Assembly: GCA_029974855.1 (NCBI GenBank)
Contig: JARKQO010000597.1
Span: 1 to 6,933, forward strand
Length of the DNA stretch: 6,933 nt
Reading direction: 5' to 3'
Source of the DNA: Eubacteriales bacterium
GTDB lineage: Bacteria; Bacillota_A; Clostridia; Christensenellales; Aristaeellaceae
Shown: piece by piece, positions 5,343-6,933 of the stretch
Layout of the letters: every line of letters starts with the position of its first letter
Numbering within the stretch: position 1 is the stretch's first letter
Notes under the pieces: model-generated
What the model saw: the letters and a program-made list of their open reading frames with translations, nothing else
Databases searched by the model: none
Told to the model about the DNA's origin: nothing
Translations under genes and position numbers: made by a program

Positions 5343-6560
5343 ATGACCACACAGGCAAACCGGCTGGAACCCTCACAGCGGCCGCAATCCTTTGGCGCGG
5401 CCCTCACGGGGGCCATGCGCAGCAATGTGCGCCAATACACCATGATCGCGGCCCTTTTGGCCATCTGGATCATCTTCACCATTTTGACCGGGGGGCTGTT
5501 CATCTCCGCCCGGAACCTGTCCAACCTGCTGCTCCAGATGTGCACCATCGGCATCCTCACCGGGGGCATGCTGCTGGTGATGGTGGCGGGCCATATCGAC
5601 CTGTCCGTGGGCTCCGTGTGCGGCACCTTGGGGGCCGTGGTGGCCTATCTGATGACCAAGGTCGGGGTGAGCCCGGTGGCGGCCATTTTGATCACCATTG
5701 GCTGCGGCGTGCTGGTGGGGGCCTGGCACGGCTTTTGGATCGCCTACCGGGGCGTGCCCGCCTTCATTGTGACCTTGGCCAGCCAGATCGCCTTCCGGGG
5801 CTTCACCTTGGCGGTGACCAACGGAGCCACCATCGGGGAGTTCGCCCCGGGCTTCAAGGCCATCGGCCAGGGCTACATTCCCCGCCTCTTCCTGCCCGAG
5901 GCCCCCTTCCACGACCTGACGGTGATCCTGTGCGCCGTGGCGGTGGCGGGCTTTGTGGTCATGGAGCTCCGGGGGCGGAAAAAGCGCATCGCCAACGGCT
6001 TTACGGTGCTGCCCCTCTCCCTGGAAATCCTCAAGGTGGTCATCATCTGCGCGGCCATCGTGGGGGTGGGCTTCGTGCTGTCCAGCTACCGGGGCGTTTC
6101 CTACGCCATCCTGATTTTGCTGGTGGTGGTGGCCATCTACACCGTGATCACCAAGCGCACGCCCTTTGGCCGCCACGTCTACGCCATCGGCGGCAACGCC
6201 GAGGCCGCCCGGCTCTCCGGCGTGAACCTCAAAAGGACCATGATGACCATCTTCCTGTCCATGGGCACCCTGTGCGGCGTGGCCTCCATCGTTTTCACCG
6301 CCCGGCTCAACGCCGCCACCACCGCCGCCGGCAACCTCTTTGAGCTGGACACCATCGCCGCCTGCATCATCGGCGGCACCAGCACCACCGGGGGCATCGG
6401 CACCGTATTCGGGGCCATCATCGGCGCTTTGGTGATGGCCAGCCTGGACAACGGCATGAGCCTCATGAACCTGCCCATCATGATCCAGTACATCATCAAG
6501 GGCATGATTCTGCTGCTGGCCGTGTGGGTGGACATCGCCAACAAGAAAAAGAACGGGTAA
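5343..6560 (+). CDS. xylH: Sugar ABC transporter permease, XylH-like
   Basis: A 405-residue integral membrane protein of the BPD_transp_2 (CUT2) permease family, close to the approximately 390 residues of E. coli XylH. A hydrophilic N-terminus of about 30 residues precedes a series of hydrophobic segments, roughly ten in number. Family motifs include GHIDLSVGS (83-91), VPAFIVTLAS, the cytoplasmic GGNAEAARLSG (283-293) that probably contacts the ATPase, and IIGGTSTTGGIGTVFGAIIGAL near the C-terminus. Charged stretches RGRKKR and a lysine-rich tail (KKKNG) fit the positive-inside rule. It probably works as a homodimer forming the sugar channel. The start codon lies one base after the ATPase stop, and its ribosome site GGGAGG (5329-5334, 8-base gap) is inside the end of that gene, which points to translational coupling. 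The central loop around residues 195-235 includes an extra hydrophilic stretch typical of the XylH branch rather than RbsC. Confidence 0.92.
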   Translation: MTTQANRLEPSQRPQSFGAALTGAMRSNVRQYTMIAALLAIWIIFTILTGGLFISARNLSNLLLQMCTIGILTGGMLLVMVAGHIDLSVGSVCGTLGAVVAYLMTKVGVSPVAAILITIGCGVLVGAWHGFWIAYRGVPAFIVTLASQIAFRGFTLAVTNGATIGEFAPGFKAIGQGYIPRLFLPEAPFHDLTVILCAVAVAGFVVMELRGRKKRIANGFTVLPLSLEILKVVIICAAIVGVGFVLSSYRGVSYAILILLVVVAIYTVITKRTPFGRHVYAIGGNAEAARLSGVNLKRTMMTIFLSMGTLCGVASIVFTARLNAATTAAGNLFELDTIAACIIGGTSTTGGIGTVFGAIIGALVMASLDNGMSLMNLPIMIQYIIKGMILLLAVWVDIANKKKNG

Positions 6561-6635
6561 CCAGAGGGCTTTGCCCTCTGGACTCCCACCAGGGGCCCTG
6601 CCCCTGGACCCTGCCAAAGGGATACATCCCTTTGG
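6561..6635. repeat. Array of three adjacent perfect hairpins after the operon
   Basis: Hairpin A (6561-6581) has 9-bp arms CCAGAGGGC/GCCCTCTGG and a TTT loop. Hairpin B (6589-6607) has 8-bp arms CCAGGGGC/GCCCCTGG and a CCT loop. Hairpin C (6614-6635) has 9-bp arms CCAAAGGGA/TCCCTTTGG and a TACA loop. Each arm pair starts CC and ends GG, and each is followed by a short C-rich linker: ACTCCCA, ACCCTG, then AATCCC. Hairpin A starts on the base after the permease stop. The stems are perfect but differ in sequence, with compensating changes in both arms, so the structure is conserved rather than the letters. They probably end or protect the operon mRNA, although no T-run follows any stem. Being palindromic, they could serve transcripts from either side. 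Confidence 0.85.
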
Positions 6636-6744
6636 AATCCCAACATTTGGCCGAGCATCCAAGCGGTGCCCGGCCTCAGGCCATCCCTAAGCCTCTATAT
6701 AACAAGGGAAACAAATGTGGTCATTTCATAATTAAGGAAAACCA

Positions 6745-6825
6745 ATGAAAGAGCTTTCCCTCAGGGGGCGTCACAGGCGGATGCCGCCTTACCCATTAGA
6801 CTGCCCTTTTCCCTTTGGCTTCTAA
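6745..6825 (+). CDS. Possible 26-residue ORF of unknown function (doubtful)
   Basis: An ATG at 6745 follows TAAGGA with suitable spacing and opens 26 codons beginning MKELSLRGRHRRMPPYPLDC and ending at TAA 6823-6825. It is basic and proline-rich with one cysteine. No recognised domain, signal peptide or membrane segment is present, and I see no convincing promoter upstream (TATATA near 6696 has no -35). Its end overlaps the stop codon of the opposite-strand gene at the right edge. It may simply be a chance frame through an intergenic stem (6775-6789). I list it because of the ribosome site, not because I believe it strongly. Confidence 0.2.
   Translation: MKELSLRGRHRRMPPYPLDCPFPFGF
6775..6789. 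other. Small stem downstream of the right-edge minus-strand gene
   Basis: AGGCGG (6775-6780) and CCGCCT (6784-6789) form a 6-bp stem with a 3-base loop. On the minus strand it lies 32 bases past the stop codon of the gene at the right edge. No T-run follows it in that direction, so it is at best a weak or partial terminator candidate. Confidence 0.35.
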
Positions 6826-6933
6826 ACAGGGGGCTTGGGGCGCACCAGTGCAAGGCCTGCGTAATCCTTGCCATAGGTATAGCTGTATAGCTTCCCCTGA
6901 GAATCATATTGGAAGCGGTAGGAATCCCCCTGG
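6822..6933 (-). CDS. C-terminal end of an unrecognised protein (runs off the right edge)
   Basis: The minus strand is open from the window edge to a TAG (complement of 6822-6824), giving 36 residues. They start QGDSYRFQYDSQGKLYSYTY and end with GLALVRPKPPV. The tyrosine-rich alternation with Asp/Gly turns (YRFQYDSQGKLYSYTYGKDY) looks like beta-hairpin repeats of the YD/RHS-like or surface-protein kind, but 36 residues are too few for assignment. Codon choice (GAT, TCC, TAC, CGC, TTC) resembles real coding sequence. It converges on the sugar operon, so the two transcription units meet tail to tail across 6561-6821. No function is proposed. Confidence 0.55.
   Translation of the reverse strand, partial: QGDSYRFQYDSQGKLYSYTYGKDYAGLALVRPKPPV

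Noticed and set aside
5373..6662. Minus-strand open frame opposite the permease gene (429 codons)
   Set aside because: The Gly/His/Asp-rich antisense of a hydrophobic protein is a typical composition artefact, and it would also run through the hairpin array.
6727..6732. CATAAT as a plus-strand -10 box for the small ORF
   Set aside because: No -35 hexamer is found at 16-18 bp upstream; the sequence there is AAGGGA-like.

Overview
The window looks like chromosomal DNA of a GC-rich, Gram-positive-style anaerobe, most likely a clostridial Firmicute. The basis is strong AGGAGG-type ribosome binding sites, sigma-A-type promoters, a clostridial-looking ribosomal protein S2 N-terminus and a ROK-controlled sugar uptake operon. 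This placement is inferred from sequence style; no database search was possible.

Layout. At the left edge, on the minus strand, lies the first part of rpsB (30S protein S2) with its own promoter. A 438-bp divergent intergenic region follows. It holds the rpsB promoter, an inverted repeat centred near the predicted rpsB start point, a perfect 23-bp sequence repeated in tandem, three phased A-tracts, and a strong plus-strand promoter overlapped by a 10+10 bp palindromic operator. The plus strand then carries a five-gene operon: a ROK-family repressor (522-1637), a BadF/BcrA/GlcNAc-kinase-type sugar kinase (1658-2581), and a complete CUT2-type ABC importer. The importer consists of the XylF-like binding protein (2641-3654), the XylG-like double ATPase (3818-5341) and the XylH-like permease (5343-6560). 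A compact array of three hairpins begins at the base after the permease stop. The right edge holds the C-terminal end of an unrecognised minus-strand gene and a doubtful 26-codon plus-strand ORF.

How it works together (inference). The ROK protein probably binds the palindrome over its own promoter and represses the whole operon until an inducing sugar arrives. XylF-, XylG- and XylH-like proteins import a monosaccharide, and the kinase may phosphorylate it or a derivative. The binding protein resembles E. coli XylF closely enough for a xylose-type ligand to be the first guess. However, no xylose isomerase or FGGY xylulokinase is present here, and the kinase is of a family better known for N-acetylhexosamines, so the true substrate is open. 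Strong RNA stems flank the binding-protein gene on both sides (2581-2600 and 3671-3744). This suggests post-transcriptional tuning so that binding protein exceeds the membrane components.

I found no CRISPR, phage, transposase or tRNA/rRNA gene. The window is mostly an ordinary sugar-transport operon. The points worth a second look are the intercistronic stem pair, the missing lipobox on the binding protein, the kinase/transporter mismatch, the degenerate ROK domain and the repeat structures in the two intergenic regions.
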